Source of the DNA: an uncultured Collinsella sp.
Lineage (GTDB): Bacteria; Actinomycetota; Coriobacteriia; Coriobacteriales; Coriobacteriaceae
Reading direction: 5' to 3'
NCBI GenBank assembly: GCA_900554325.1
Contig: USHA01000017.1
Span: forward strand, 1-29,913
Length of the DNA stretch: 29,913 nucleotides
Each line of letters opens with the position of its first letter. Positions within the stretch are counted from its first letter, which is position 1. Shown one piece after another: positions 16,353-23,963 of the stretch. Under the pieces are notes generated by a model. That model saw only the letters and a list, made by a program, of their open reading frames with translations, ran no database searches and was not told where the DNA came from. Position numbers and translations under genes: made by a program.

Positions 16353-16436
16353 GCAGATTGGGGTGAAAGAGGAGGGCGCACGCCTAACGTACGGCGCCCG
16401 ACGATTGAACCCCAAGGTGCGGTGTCTGGGAAGCCC
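16337..16436. repeat. Long imperfect palindromic intergenic element, copy 2
   Basis: Arms at 16337-16368 and 16405-16436 are inverted repeats at about 24 of 32 positions. Inside lies GGGCGC...GCGCCC. The left arm GGCTTTCCAGGTGCCGCAGA and the following TTGGGGTGAA align with the left arm of copy 1 at 11612 with few changes. It lies about 18 bases after the purH stop codon, the same kind of position as copy 1. Confidence 0.78.
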
Positions 16437-16454
16437 GCAGCAGCCCGTTGCTGC

Positions 16455-18092
16455 TTAGTGACGGAAGTGACGGGTGCCGGTGAACACCATCGCGATGCCA
16501 TGCTCGTTGCAGGCGTCGATGGACTCCTCGTCACGCACGGAGCCGCCAGGCTGGATGATGGCGATCACGCCGTGCGCAGCCAACGTGTCCACGTTGTCGC
16601 GGAACGGGAAGAAGGCGTCGGACGCGCACGCGTAGCCGTCGGCCTCCCAGCCCAGGCGCTCGCAAACCTCTTCGGCGCGCTGGCAGGCCAGCAGCGCGGA
16701 ATCGACGCGGTTGGGCTGACCGGAGCCCATGCCGATACCCATCTCGTCCTTCGCGATGAGGATGGCGTTGGACTTGACGGTCTTGCAGACCTTCCAGGCA
16801 AACATGAGGTCGCGCATCTCGGCATCCGTGGGCTTGCGCTCCGTGGGGAACGTGAAGGTGGCCGGGTCCTCGTCGACCGTGTCGACGCGCTGGACGAGCA
16901 TGCCGCCGTCGACGGTGCGCATCTCGAGCTTGGCATGGCCGGAGGCCGCACCCGTGGCGAGGACGCGCAGGTTGGGGCGCTTGGCAAGACGCTCGAGGGC
17001 CTCAGGCGTAAAGCTCGGGGCAATGAGAACCTCGACGAACAGCTTGTCGCGGTCGGCAAAGTGCTCGACGAGCGACAGCGGCACCTCGCGGTTGACGGCA
17101 ACGATGCCGCCGAAGGCGCTCTTGGGGTCGCACGCGAAGGCGCGGTCGTAGGCCTCGGTCACGTCGCCCGCCACGGCGGAGCCGCAGGGGTTCTGATGCT
17201 TGAGGATGATCACGCCGGGCTCGTCGAACTCGCGGACGGCGTTCCAAGCCGCCTCGGCGTCGAGGAAGTTGTTGTAGGAGAGCGGCTTGCCCTGGAGCTG
17301 CTCGGCGCCCACGAGGGGGGCGTCGGAGGAGAAGAGCGGGGCGTTGGCGGCGTCGAAGCGGTAGACCGCGGCGGCCTGCTGCGGGTTCTCGCCGTAGCGC
17401 AGGTCCTGGGCCTTCTCGAGCCTCATGCCCATGGACGCGGGGGCAGCGAACTCACCCTCGGCGGTGAGCGGCGCGGTGGTGGCACCCTCGACCTGGGCGG
17501 CGAGCCAAGTGGAGATGGCGGTGTCGTACGCGGCGGCGGTGGTGTAGACCTTGACCTGCAGGCGGCGGCGCGTCTCGGGCGTGGTGGCGCCGTCATTGGC
17601 GCGCATCTCGGCAAGGACGGCGTCGTAATCGGCGGGGTCGGACACCACGGTCACGGCGGCGGCGTTCTTCGCGGCGGAGCGCAGCATGGAGGGGCCACCG
17701 ATGTCGATGTGCTCGATGGCGTCGGCGAAGGTGACGTCGGGGTTGGCGACGGTCTTCTCGAACTCGTAGAGGTTCACGCAGACGAGGTCGATCATGCCAA
17801 TGCCGTGCTCGGCAGCCTCGGCCATATGCTGCTCGGAGTCGCGACGAGCGAGCAGGCCGCCGTGAACCTTGGGATGCAGCGTCTTGACGCGGCCCTCCAT
17901 CATCTCGGGGAACCCGGTGTACTCCTCAATCGGGACGACGGGGACGCCGGCCTCGACGAGAACCTTGGCGGTGCCGCCGGTGGAGATGATCTCGACACCG
18001 AACTCCTCTGCCAGCGCCTTCGCGAACTCAACCACGCCGGTCTTGTCCGTAACCGAAATCAACGCGCGCGAAACCTTTCCAAGGTCTGCCAT
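16455..18092 (-). CDS. purH: Bifunctional AICAR transformylase / IMP cyclohydrolase
   Basis: Catalyses the last two steps of IMP synthesis: formylation of AICAR with 10-formyl-THF, then ring closure. The N-terminal MGS-like cyclohydrolase domain begins ALISVTDKTGVVEFAKALAE and has STGGTAKVL and GRVKTLHPKVHGGLLARR. The transformylase domain has the catalytic KHQNPCGSAVAGDV motif (Lys-His pair) and ends ...VFTGTRHFRH, the standard C-terminus. 545 residues, slightly longer than the usual 510-530. The start MADLGKVSRAL at 18092 has GAAGGAGGG about 6 nt upstream; the longer frame to 18137 is rejected. Monocistronic appearance: next upstream gene is divergent. Confidence 0.97.
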   Translation of the reverse strand: MADLGKVSRALISVTDKTGVVEFAKALAEEFGVEIISTGGTAKVLVEAGVPVVPIEEYTGFPEMMEGRVKTLHPKVHGGLLARRDSEQHMAEAAEHGIGMIDLVCVNLYEFEKTVANPDVTFADAIEHIDIGGPSMLRSAAKNAAAVTVVSDPADYDAVLAEMRANDGATTPETRRRLQVKVYTTAAAYDTAISTWLAAQVEGATTAPLTAEGEFAAPASMGMRLEKAQDLRYGENPQQAAAVYRFDAANAPLFSSDAPLVGAEQLQGKPLSYNNFLDAEAAWNAVREFDEPGVIILKHQNPCGSAVAGDVTEAYDRAFACDPKSAFGGIVAVNREVPLSLVEHFADRDKLFVEVLIAPSFTPEALERLAKRPNLRVLATGAASGHAKLEMRTVDGGMLVQRVDTVDEDPATFTFPTERKPTDAEMRDLMFAWKVCKTVKSNAILIAKDEMGIGMGSGQPNRVDSALLACQRAEEVCERLGWEADGYACASDAFFPFRDNVDTLAAHGVIAIIQPGGSVRDEESIDACNEHGIAMVFTGTRHFRH

Positions 18093-18327
18093 GTGCCCTC
18101 CTTCGCAGGGGTGACGCGCCGCAAGCAGCGTGCGCATCGCTATCTAACATGCACCTACTGTACCGCAGGCGGCAAACACTCACATCGCTCAACGCGCGCG
18201 ATTTGGAGAACTTGCCGAGAAACCATGGCGTTTGCGCGAAAAATATGAGGTGAACGACGGGTTCCACGAACGCACCACAACACGTGCACGCTGCGGTGGT
18301 AGAAACGAGAGGACGACAGGAGGATCC

Positions 18328-18963
18328 ATGGTCTCGCGCGTAACGTATAGGCCTTTTGACGAAGGCGACTTCGAGGATATTGCCGCCATCATTCAGGAGG
18401 CGTGGCACACCGAAGTCCCCTCGCCCGAATACGGATTTCTCGAGGCCTGCAACGACCTCTCATACTCGCTCTCCATTTCCCCCTTCTCGCAGGTGGCCCT
18501 TATCGACGATAAGCCGTGCGGCATTGTGCTCGCTTGCCCGAGCGCCACGCGCGTCCGCGCCCACAAGCGCTGGTTCGTCATGTCCAAAGACTACTTCCGC
18601 CGCATGCGCGAACTTGAACCCGAGGCTGCCGCCAATTACTGGAAGGGTGTCCAACTCACCGAGTCTAAAAATGACAAGCTGCTGAGCGACAGCGGTTTTG
18701 CCGGGTCAACGGAGATCACCCTGCTCGCGGTTGGCGAATCGGCACGCGGTATGGGCATTGGCAGCGTGCTTATCGATGCGGCGACCACGTATTTGGCCGA
18801 AGAGGGCGCACAGCGGGCGTTCCTCTACACCGACACCGACTGCACCTGGCAGTTCTATGAACACCACGGTTTCAAACGCGCCGGCACGTATCGCAGCACG
18901 CGCGAAGAGCGTCGCCTGCTCCCCAAAGAGATGTACGTGTACGGACTGGACCTCTCCGCTTAG
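18328..18963 (+). CDS. GNAT family N-acetyltransferase
   Basis: 211-residue acetyl-CoA-dependent acetyltransferase. The N-terminal strand VTYRPFDEGDFEDIAAIIQEAW is typical. The acetyl-CoA-binding motif A is ARGMGIGSVLIDAA (139-152), followed by AFLYTD and the motif B tail WQFYEHHGFKRAGTYR. Substrate unknown. The ATG at 18328 has AGGAGG 4 nt upstream; a longer frame from 18232 is rejected because the added part is not protein-like. It is the only long plus-strand gene in the left half, divergent from purH across 235 bp. Confidence 0.92.
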   Translation: MVSRVTYRPFDEGDFEDIAAIIQEAWHTEVPSPEYGFLEACNDLSYSLSISPFSQVALIDDKPCGIVLACPSATRVRAHKRWFVMSKDYFRRMRELEPEAAANYWKGVQLTESKNDKLLSDSGFAGSTEITLLAVGESARGMGIGSVLIDAATTYLAEEGAQRAFLYTDTDCTWQFYEHHGFKRAGTYRSTREERRLLPKEMYVYGLDLSA

Positions 18964-19283
18964 AATCGACGCCGCTGTCCTGTAGCCCTCGCATGCATCA
19001 CGGGATCCCTCGGACTTCGCGCCGCGCAAAGCCGATTCATCGCACAAAACATCCCCTGCATGCCGCGAATCGGGCGTTTTTGTAACGAGTTCTCGGACGA
19101 GGCGAGTAGCAGGGAAATCCGGTCGGCATTTCCGCAGGTCACAACTGTTCGATGATGGCGTCTACTCGAGCCGTTCTGATTTTCGTTACAAAATCGCCCG
19201 ATTTGCGGCATGCACTTGAGCTTGTGGGGCGCGAGAGGCGCCCAACAAGCGAAAGATGCGGCTTGTCGCCACCAGGATGCGCG
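18964..19283. other. 320-bp convergent intergenic region
   Basis: No gene supported. It contains the inverted-repeat element 19058-19213 and a second hairpin at 19219-19247 (CTTGTGGGGCG with CGCCCAACAAG, one mismatch). The second hairpin has no T-run but could still end transcription of the genes converging here. Confidence 0.55.
19058..19213. repeat. 156-bp element with 31-bp near-perfect terminal inverted repeats
   Basis: The left end (19058-19088) starts GCATGCCGCGAATCGGGCG and runs through TTTTTGTAACGA. The right end (19183-19213) is its inverse with two or three mismatches. Inside, CGAGTAG occurs in inverted orientation near both arms, so the pairing extends inward imperfectly. The size and ends fit a miniature inverted-repeat element or a large RNA hairpin. 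No flanking target duplication is obvious. Confidence 0.7.
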
Positions 19284-21287
19284 TTAGAAGCTGCCGCCGC
19301 CTCCGCCGCCAACGCCCCCGCCGCCTCCACCGGAGAAGCCGCCACCAAAACCACCGCCCGAGCTGCTGGAGCTCGAGGAAAGTTCCGCGACCGTGGCCTG
19401 GTACGCATCGTGCATCTCGCTCATGGGCGAATGCAGGCCACCGTGACCGTAGTACCACCAGTAGCTGGGATAGTAATACATGCCGTTCTCGTCCTCGCGC
19501 AGCTCGTTCGGCACGGCGTCGGCAAGCTGACGCAGAACCTCGTCGCTTACGCCGAACGCCACGGCGAGTACGAGCATCTTGTTCCACAGGATGAGGTCAT
19601 CGGGCACCGCCTCGTCCAGATTGGTGAAGTCCTCGAGCCAGCGCTCGAGCGCCTGGCAGCGGTTGAGCAGCTCGACAGCTTCGGATGAGTACATCTTCGC
19701 AGTCGCGCCGATGATCGCCGCCGTGACGGACATGCCGATACCCAACAGCACGAACGGCAGATTCGCTGCGTCCGTGTAGAGAATGAAGAGGACGGCAACG
19801 ATTATCAGGATGATTCCGATGCCCCCCATACCGAATTTGAACCCGGCGGGAACGAGGTTGACGAGGTTCCGGCGCTCGAGCTCCCCGCTCACCTGGTCCT
19901 TAAACTCCTGCATGAGATCGCCTGCGTCTTCGCCGTCTTTGAGCGCATCGAAACTAGCCTCGTCGCCGTTTTTCGCGCTCGGCCCGAAATACAGGTTGAT
20001 CGCGGTCAGATCGATGGGGTCGTCCACGCGCTCGCGCGCGACGAGTTTGAGCGAGTACTCCTCGACGGTTTTCTCGCCCAGGCCGAGGAACCGGCTCTCG
20101 GTGCGGGACTCGTGGTCGATCGCGATCACGCGGTCATCAGTGAGCTTCATGAGGGTCGCCACGAAGGCGCAATCCTGAACCGAGCCGCCGTACACGAGCG
20201 CGGAGAGCACGGCGGGATGGTCATCGGACGGGAGGTCTCGGAAATAGGTCTCGTCGAAGACGGGCTTAGGGCTGGTGTACTTGGTTTTGCGCAGGTAGAG
20301 CGTTATTGCGAGGAGTACGGCGGGCAGCGCCGTTAAGGCGACCGTGCCCGCCGTGGCGATGAAGCGGGCGCGTTCGCGCTGGGCGTTCGCCTCGTCCGCC
20401 CACGCGGCCTCCTCGGAAAGTATGGTGTCCAGGCGCGCATCACCCATCGCCGCCAAGCCGGGCACCCAATCCGTCGGGAACGCAACGCGAACCTCGGCAA
20501 ATTGGCCCGCATGGACACGCGGGGCAGTTAGGGTCACCACGGGGTTGGCGACATCCCCATCATCGAGCACCACGCTTCCATCAAGCGGACCGTGGCCCCA
20601 TGCGCGGAAATTGGCATCATCGGTGCCAGTGGTCGCCGGCGTGCCCTCAGAAGCCCCCGCGAACATCACGTTCAACTCGACGTCCTCGGCATCCTCCTCC
20701 CACTCGGGACCGATGAATTGCCAATAGAGCTCGGCGGTGTCGGGCCACGCCATCACGGCGCCCGCAATCGTGTACGAAACCCACAGGGTCACCTCGTCAC
20801 CATCTTCGCTGGGGACGAAGACCTTGAGCTCGAGGGCGTCGCCTACGTTCTCCACTGTGTACACGTGCTGGTCGCCCGGCTCTGCCGAAGCAACCTCTTG
20901 CATGGGCTGGGAGGCACGACGAGCGTCCGCCTCTGCCCCCTCACCGACCGAACCGTCGTACTCATACACGCTGGAGACCGTTACGGATGAGGTCTGGCCC
21001 TGCTCGTTTTGCGCAAAGGGGATGCTCCAGTACACGCCGTTAACCGTGTCCTCAAAGGCAAAGGTGCGCTCCTCGGTGACATTGAGGTCGCCGTTCTCCA
21101 TAACCTGCGCCTGAATGTTCACGCGTGGAAGCGAGTACGTGTCCGCATGGGCAGTCGCCGGGGCAACAAGCGCGAAGACGAGCGCGAGGACGAGGCCGCA
21201 GAACGTGGCGAAAAGGCGCAGCGAGCATGAGGCGCGGCGCTGACAGATGACGCGGACAGGAGATGAGGAATGCGGGCGTGCGAGCAT
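19284..21287 (-). CDS. DUF2207 domain-containing membrane protein
   Basis: 667-residue predicted membrane protein. The N-terminus has a signal-peptide-like segment (LFATFCGLVLALVFALVAPATAHA). The extracytoplasmic DUF2207 domain follows (INIQAQ-type start: VNIQAQVMENGDLNVTEERTFAFEDTVNGVYWSIPF). Then come a TM helix (FIATAGTVALTALPAVLLAITLYL), a cytoplasmic part with DLPSDDHPAVLSALVYGG, and two more TM helices (FGMGGIGIILIIVAVLFILY, NLPFVLLGIGMSVTAAIIG). The tail is glycine-rich (FGGGFSGGGGGGVGGGGGG). All are hallmarks of this family, whose function is unknown. The ATG at 21287 (GAAAGG 8 nt upstream) is preferred to the GTG at 21296, whose ribosome site would be too close. Stands alone. Confidence 0.9.
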   Translation of the reverse strand: MLARPHSSSPVRVICQRRASCSLRLFATFCGLVLALVFALVAPATAHADTYSLPRVNIQAQVMENGDLNVTEERTFAFEDTVNGVYWSIPFAQNEQGQTSSVTVSSVYEYDGSVGEGAEADARRASQPMQEVASAEPGDQHVYTVENVGDALELKVFVPSEDGDEVTLWVSYTIAGAVMAWPDTAELYWQFIGPEWEEDAEDVELNVMFAGASEGTPATTGTDDANFRAWGHGPLDGSVVLDDGDVANPVVTLTAPRVHAGQFAEVRVAFPTDWVPGLAAMGDARLDTILSEEAAWADEANAQRERARFIATAGTVALTALPAVLLAITLYLRKTKYTSPKPVFDETYFRDLPSDDHPAVLSALVYGGSVQDCAFVATLMKLTDDRVIAIDHESRTESRFLGLGEKTVEEYSLKLVARERVDDPIDLTAINLYFGPSAKNGDEASFDALKDGEDAGDLMQEFKDQVSGELERRNLVNLVPAGFKFGMGGIGIILIIVAVLFILYTDAANLPFVLLGIGMSVTAAIIGATAKMYSSEAVELLNRCQALERWLEDFTNLDEAVPDDLILWNKMLVLAVAFGVSDEVLRQLADAVPNELREDENGMYYYPSYWWYYGHGGLHSPMSEMHDAYQATVAELSSSSSSSGGGFGGGFSGGGGGGVGGGGGGSF

Positions 21288-21535
21288 GGGACGCACCTTT
21301 CTCTATGTATACGTGCGCCCATTGTACCCGTGCGGGATTCGGTTCTGCCTCGCGGTGCCCCGCGACCCCGCAAACGGCATGCGCCGGAACGGGAGCTCTG
21401 CCAAAGCTGGCACGGAAAGCAGTTCAAAACTCGTTTAATCTATCGTGGCCTTGCATTTCCACGTGGGCGCAGCCAGCCCGTAACAGGCCGGCAATTACCT
21501 GGCAGCCATAGTCAATTTGCCGTGCCATGCGGCGG

Positions 21536-21541
21536 TATACT
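21536..21541 (+). promoter_or_regulatory. Probable -10 box of the ferritin gene
   Basis: TATACT 40 bp upstream of the ferritin start. No strong -35 hexamer at 16-18 bp, which may mean regulated expression. Confidence 0.4.
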
Positions 21542-21581
21542 CAGGTTGCGCGCACGCGCCAGATCGACCGAAGGAGTGCAT

Positions 21582-22100
21582 ATGGCTATGAACGAGAATG
21601 TCGCAAAGGTGCTTGAGGAGCAGATCAACAAGGAGCTCTACTCCGCTTACCTGTACCTCACGTTTGCCGACTATTACGAGGACCGTGGCCTCAAGGGCTT
21701 CGCGAACTGGTACGAGATCCAGGTCAAGGAGGAGGTCGACCACGCCATGGCCATGCGTCGCTACCTGCTTGACAACGACTACAAGCCCACGATGCTTGCT
21801 ATCGAGCAGCCCAGTATGCGCTTCAAAAACGACCTGGACCCGCTCGTTGCCGGACTGGCCCACGAGGAGTACGTGACGAGCCTCATCCATCACTGCTATG
21901 AGGTGGCACACGAGGCGCACGACATTCGCGCGCTGCGCATGCTCGACTTTTTTGTTAAAGAGCAAGGCGAGGAAGAGGCCAACGCTCGCGACATGGTCAC
22001 CAAGATGAAGCTGTTCGGCAGCGATCCCAAGGGCCTGTACGACTTGGACCGCGAGTACCAGGCCCGCGTGTACACGCAGATGACTGCGTTGCCGCTGTAA
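21582..22100 (+). CDS. Ferritin (non-haem iron storage protein)
   Basis: 172-residue four-helix-bundle ferritin that oxidises Fe(II) and stores iron in a 24-subunit shell. The first helix is VLEEQINKELYSAYLYLTFADYY. The ferroxidase ligands ExxH are in VKEEVDHAMAMRRYLL (E51, H54). The third-helix glutamate is in GLAHEEYVTSLIHH, and the later metal ligands are in FVKEQGEEEANARDMV. The length is typical of bacterial FtnA. The ATG at 21582 has AAGGAG 5 nt upstream; a longer frame to 21270 has no family match. The last 8 residues are short, without extra tail. Confidence 0.95.
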   Translation: MAMNENVAKVLEEQINKELYSAYLYLTFADYYEDRGLKGFANWYEIQVKEEVDHAMAMRRYLLDNDYKPTMLAIEQPSMRFKNDLDPLVAGLAHEEYVTSLIHHCYEVAHEAHDIRALRMLDFFVKEQGEEEANARDMVTKMKLFGSDPKGLYDLDREYQARVYTQMTALPL

Positions 22101-22272
22101 CAGGCACACAGCAGGCGATATAAGCCGAACACTGATGCCTGTCCCTCACGGGCTCAACTTGGGACACGCGGCAATGGTCGCATTGCCAACCATTGCAGCG
22201 CTCCACACGCAACGGAGGGCAGCCGGTCATGTCCAACAGATAACGCCCAATGCTCTGTAGACCGTGAAGGAA

Positions 22273-22324
22273 TGACCCCCCTCTGCTCGCTGGATTAACA
22301 ACTCAGCGAGCAGAGGGGGGGTCA
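22273..22324 (+). promoter_or_regulatory. 20-bp hairpin covering the ribosome site of the small hypothetical gene
   Basis: TGACCCCCCTCTGCTCGCTG (22273-22292) pairs with 22304-22324 with one bulged G; the loop is 11 bases. The right arm contains the ribosome binding site AGAGGGGGGG, and the last paired base is the A of the ATG at 22324. A second, smaller hairpin (TGCGTC-ttgat-GACGCA, 22325-22341) follows at once. No T-run, so a terminator is unlikely. A structure of this strength would block translation initiation. Confidence 0.65.
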
Positions 22325-22731
22325 TGCGTCTTGATGACGCAGCCCTCTTGTTCGCAGAGACTAGTTCTCTACGGGGTATGGGACGCGTACTGGACCTCAG
22401 GGCAACCCGAAACGTTTACAACGATTCCCCCACCCCCGATATTGCGGACGTCCGCGCAATGCGCTCCGATTGGACGGTCGTCATAAAAGACCTAAAGTGC
22501 GCTATCGACAGGTTCGGCAAAGTCGAAAACGATCAGAAGAAAGGCCGTTTTGCTGGCGTTTTATCTCCAAGCGACCATGAATCCATGGCAAATGAATTTA
22601 ATCTGAGCGGCGAACATAATATGCGAGCAGAAACAGAAGAAATAAGTCCTCCAGAGTCAAGTCCTCCGATGTCATTACCTCACCGATCCCTGGTGTCTCT
22701 CTATTTTCGGACGGATCTTTGGAATAGATGA
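22324..22731 (+). CDS. Small hypothetical protein, probably chimeric at its 3' end
   Basis: The first 70 or so residues (MRLDDAALLFAETSSLRGMG, then RVLDLRATRNVYNDSPTPDI and SDWTVVIKDLKCAIDRFGK) look like a genuine small coriobacterial protein family, from memory of similar short proteins. The conserved core is the LDDAALLFAE start and the NDSPTP..AD...SDW stretch. After about residue 75 the character changes to low-complexity residues (ETEEISPPESSPPMSLPHRS) and the frame lies antisense to the gene ending at 22598. The original 3' end was probably lost at an insertion junction near 22550. The function is unknown. Translation may be blocked by a hairpin over its ribosome site. Confidence 0.5.
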   Translation: MRLDDAALLFAETSSLRGMGRVLDLRATRNVYNDSPTPDIADVRAMRSDWTVVIKDLKCAIDRFGKVENDQKKGRFAGVLSPSDHESMANEFNLSGEHNMRAETEEISPPESSPPMSLPHRSLVSLYFRTDLWNR

Positions 22732-23590
22732 TGAGCCAATATGCCAAAGTTGTTGCAAATTGACAGGCATTTACTTGACTATAACTCGCAAAAGAATATA
22801 GCTTCATCAGCTCATCTATTGCATGTCGCTCGGGCATGCTTCGCTCTTCGAGCACAGCATTTAAGGTGTCAACGATACATGCATTGTATAATTTAGTACT
22901 TGGTCGATGCGCCACTTCTGAATCACTAACGGAAATCACCGTATCGCACTCCACATGACCGTAATGCGAAATAGATCTAGTAACGTATTTCGCATTGTCA
23001 TAGAAAGGAGTGGAATCCTTAGGAAACGTATCGTTATAGAATTGAATAAGGTAGTCGATTGCCTCCTGCGCCAAATCATCAACTTCATCGATTCTGAGAT
23101 TTGCACCGGATCGTTCAAGAACTTGATTCTGAACCTCACGCGGCAATCCGCAAAACGCTCGATAGACTTCATGCGAGTAAAGAAACGTGTCGTTATGCAT
23201 TGCAGCAATTGCACACAAGGGCAAGCGCGATCGATTGTTTCCATATCTAACAATAAAACTGACTGTCTTGGCATCAACCTCTTCTTGGTGGTGCCTCTCC
23301 TCTCTATCCTCTACAGATTGTTCCATTTGTTTCATTTTTTCCGTTTGGCGGTATTGAACCACAGCAATGACTAAGCTCAGCAGCAGAGAGGCCGCCGCGC
23401 TTACCAGGCTAATTCGGTCAGACACATCTAGAGACTCAATCCAAGTGATGGCATTCAACTCCCAATCACGTGATCCACTTGCGCATGTTAAACACGGGAG
23501 ACAATGCGTCGAATGGGAGAAAAGGCACATTATGATTAGATGCTTCAAAGAAGCTATCCACCTTTTTGCCGCCAAGAGTCCATTAGACAA
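22598..23590 (-). CDS. Hypothetical membrane-anchored protein
   Basis: Not recognised. Near residue 55-75 there is one TM helix (ISLVSAAASLLLSLVIAVVQY), then a charged coiled-coil stretch (QTEKMKQMEQSVEDREERHHQEEVDAK), then about 220 residues of soluble, probably helical protein (CAIAAMHNDTFLYSHEVYRAF, NLRIDEVDDLAQEAIDYLIQFYN). The end is hydrophobic (LEDLFLLFLLAYYVRRSD). The start is uncertain. TTG at 23590 has GAGGG close by; the first 40 residues from there look non-native, so a later TTG or GTG is possible. The base composition is visibly more AT-rich than the genes to its left. A likely promoter with a palindromic box lies at 23802-23830. The layout (TM, coil, cytoplasmic domain) is common in effector and defence proteins, but this is only a guess. 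Confidence 0.65.
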   Translation of the reverse strand: MSNGLLAAKRWIASLKHLIIMCLFSHSTHCLPCLTCASGSRDWELNAITWIESLDVSDRISLVSAAASLLLSLVIAVVQYRQTEKMKQMEQSVEDREERHHQEEVDAKTVSFIVRYGNNRSRLPLCAIAAMHNDTFLYSHEVYRAFCGLPREVQNQVLERSGANLRIDEVDDLAQEAIDYLIQFYNDTFPKDSTPFYDNAKYVTRSISHYGHVECDTVISVSDSEVAHRPSTKLYNACIVDTLNAVLEERSMPERHAIDELMKLYSFASYSQVNACQFATTLAYWLIIYSKDPSENRETPGIGEVMTSEDLTLEDLFLLFLLAYYVRRSD

Positions 23591-23634
23591 CAGCCCTCAT
23601 CATAACGAACCTATCCCATTGGGATATGTTTATC

Positions 23635-23706
23635 TCAACGGTCGTATGGAAAGAGCAGTATCAGCGAAGAAGAACATGCATAGAAATGATCGACCTTCTT
23701 GGTCAT
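23635..23706 (-). CDS. Possible 23-residue leader peptide or small protein
   Basis: ATG at 23706 with GAGGAA about 6 nt upstream, ending in TGA at 23635. It encodes a short peptide, basic at the start (MTKKVDHFYA) and with a hydrophobic middle (SSSLILLF). It lies between the palindromic promoter and the gene starting at 23590. It could be a chance frame; only the ribosome site and its position support it. Confidence 0.25.
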   Translation of the reverse strand: MTKKVDHFYACSSSLILLFPYDR

Positions 23707-23785
23707 TTCATTTCCTCACATCTGCCCCGCCTCCTTGATGGCCCGAGGAAAGACCTCCCTTTCTTGGGCGGCAAATTACAGAGCA

Positions 23786-23820
23786 CGAACTCATGTTCTA
23801 TACTATAGAACATGAGTTCG
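23786..23820. promoter_or_regulatory. Perfect palindrome resembling two facing SOS (LexA) boxes
   Basis: CGAACTCATGTTCTAT and its exact inverse surround the bases ACT. Each half contains a CGAAC-N4-GTTC(T/G) motif, close to the Gram-positive SOS box CGAAC-N4-GTTCG. It could also be a terminator for plus-strand transcription, since it is followed by TTTTTT, but no clear plus-strand gene precedes it. Confidence 0.5.
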
Positions 23821-23830
23821 TTTTTTCCAA
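23802..23830 (-). promoter_or_regulatory. Probable sigma-70-type promoter inside the palindrome
   Basis: On the minus strand TTGGAA (23825-23830), a 17-bp spacer and TATAGT (23802-23807). One SOS-like half-site fills the spacer and the other lies at the start point, so binding would block transcription. It points to the gene at 23590. Confidence 0.5.
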
Positions 23831-23843
23831 GTAATTTGAAGGG

Positions 23844-23963
23844 GTGAAGCCCTGGGCATTTGATCGGGCGCAAGCCGCGCGTAAGTACGATGTTTTTCTA
23901 GGCTCGATGCGAGATGAGAAAATCCAAGCGCAACGGCACTTTCTTATGAAGAGCAACGCTTGA
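23844..23963 (+). CDS. Possible short plus-strand ORF or gene remnant
   Basis: A 39-residue frame from a GTG at 23844 preceded by GAAGG, reading MKPWAFDRAQAARKYDVFLG and SMRDEKIQAQRHFLMKSNA. The composition looks protein-like. It overlaps the 3' end of the minus-strand gene at 23944 by 20 bp. It could be the tail of a lost gene; I do not recognise it. Confidence 0.25.
   Translation: MKPWAFDRAQAARKYDVFLGSMRDEKIQAQRHFLMKSNA

Noticed and set aside
16422..18248. 608-codon plus-strand frame opposite purH
   Set aside because: Antisense to a full-length PurH with all catalytic motifs; glycine/histidine-rich as expected of such shadows.
22273..22324. Hairpin as terminator of the ferritin gene
   Set aside because: It lies over 170 bp after the ferritin stop and lacks a T-run.
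23367..23738. Plus-strand frame of 123 codons near the palindrome
   Set aside because: No ribosome site, low protein character, and overlaps the start of the minus-strand gene at 23590.
23786..23826. Palindrome with T6 as a simple rho-independent terminator
   Set aside because: Not excluded, but no convincing plus-strand gene precedes it, the stem is AT-rich, and a well-spaced minus-strand promoter is embedded in it; kept mainly as an operator.
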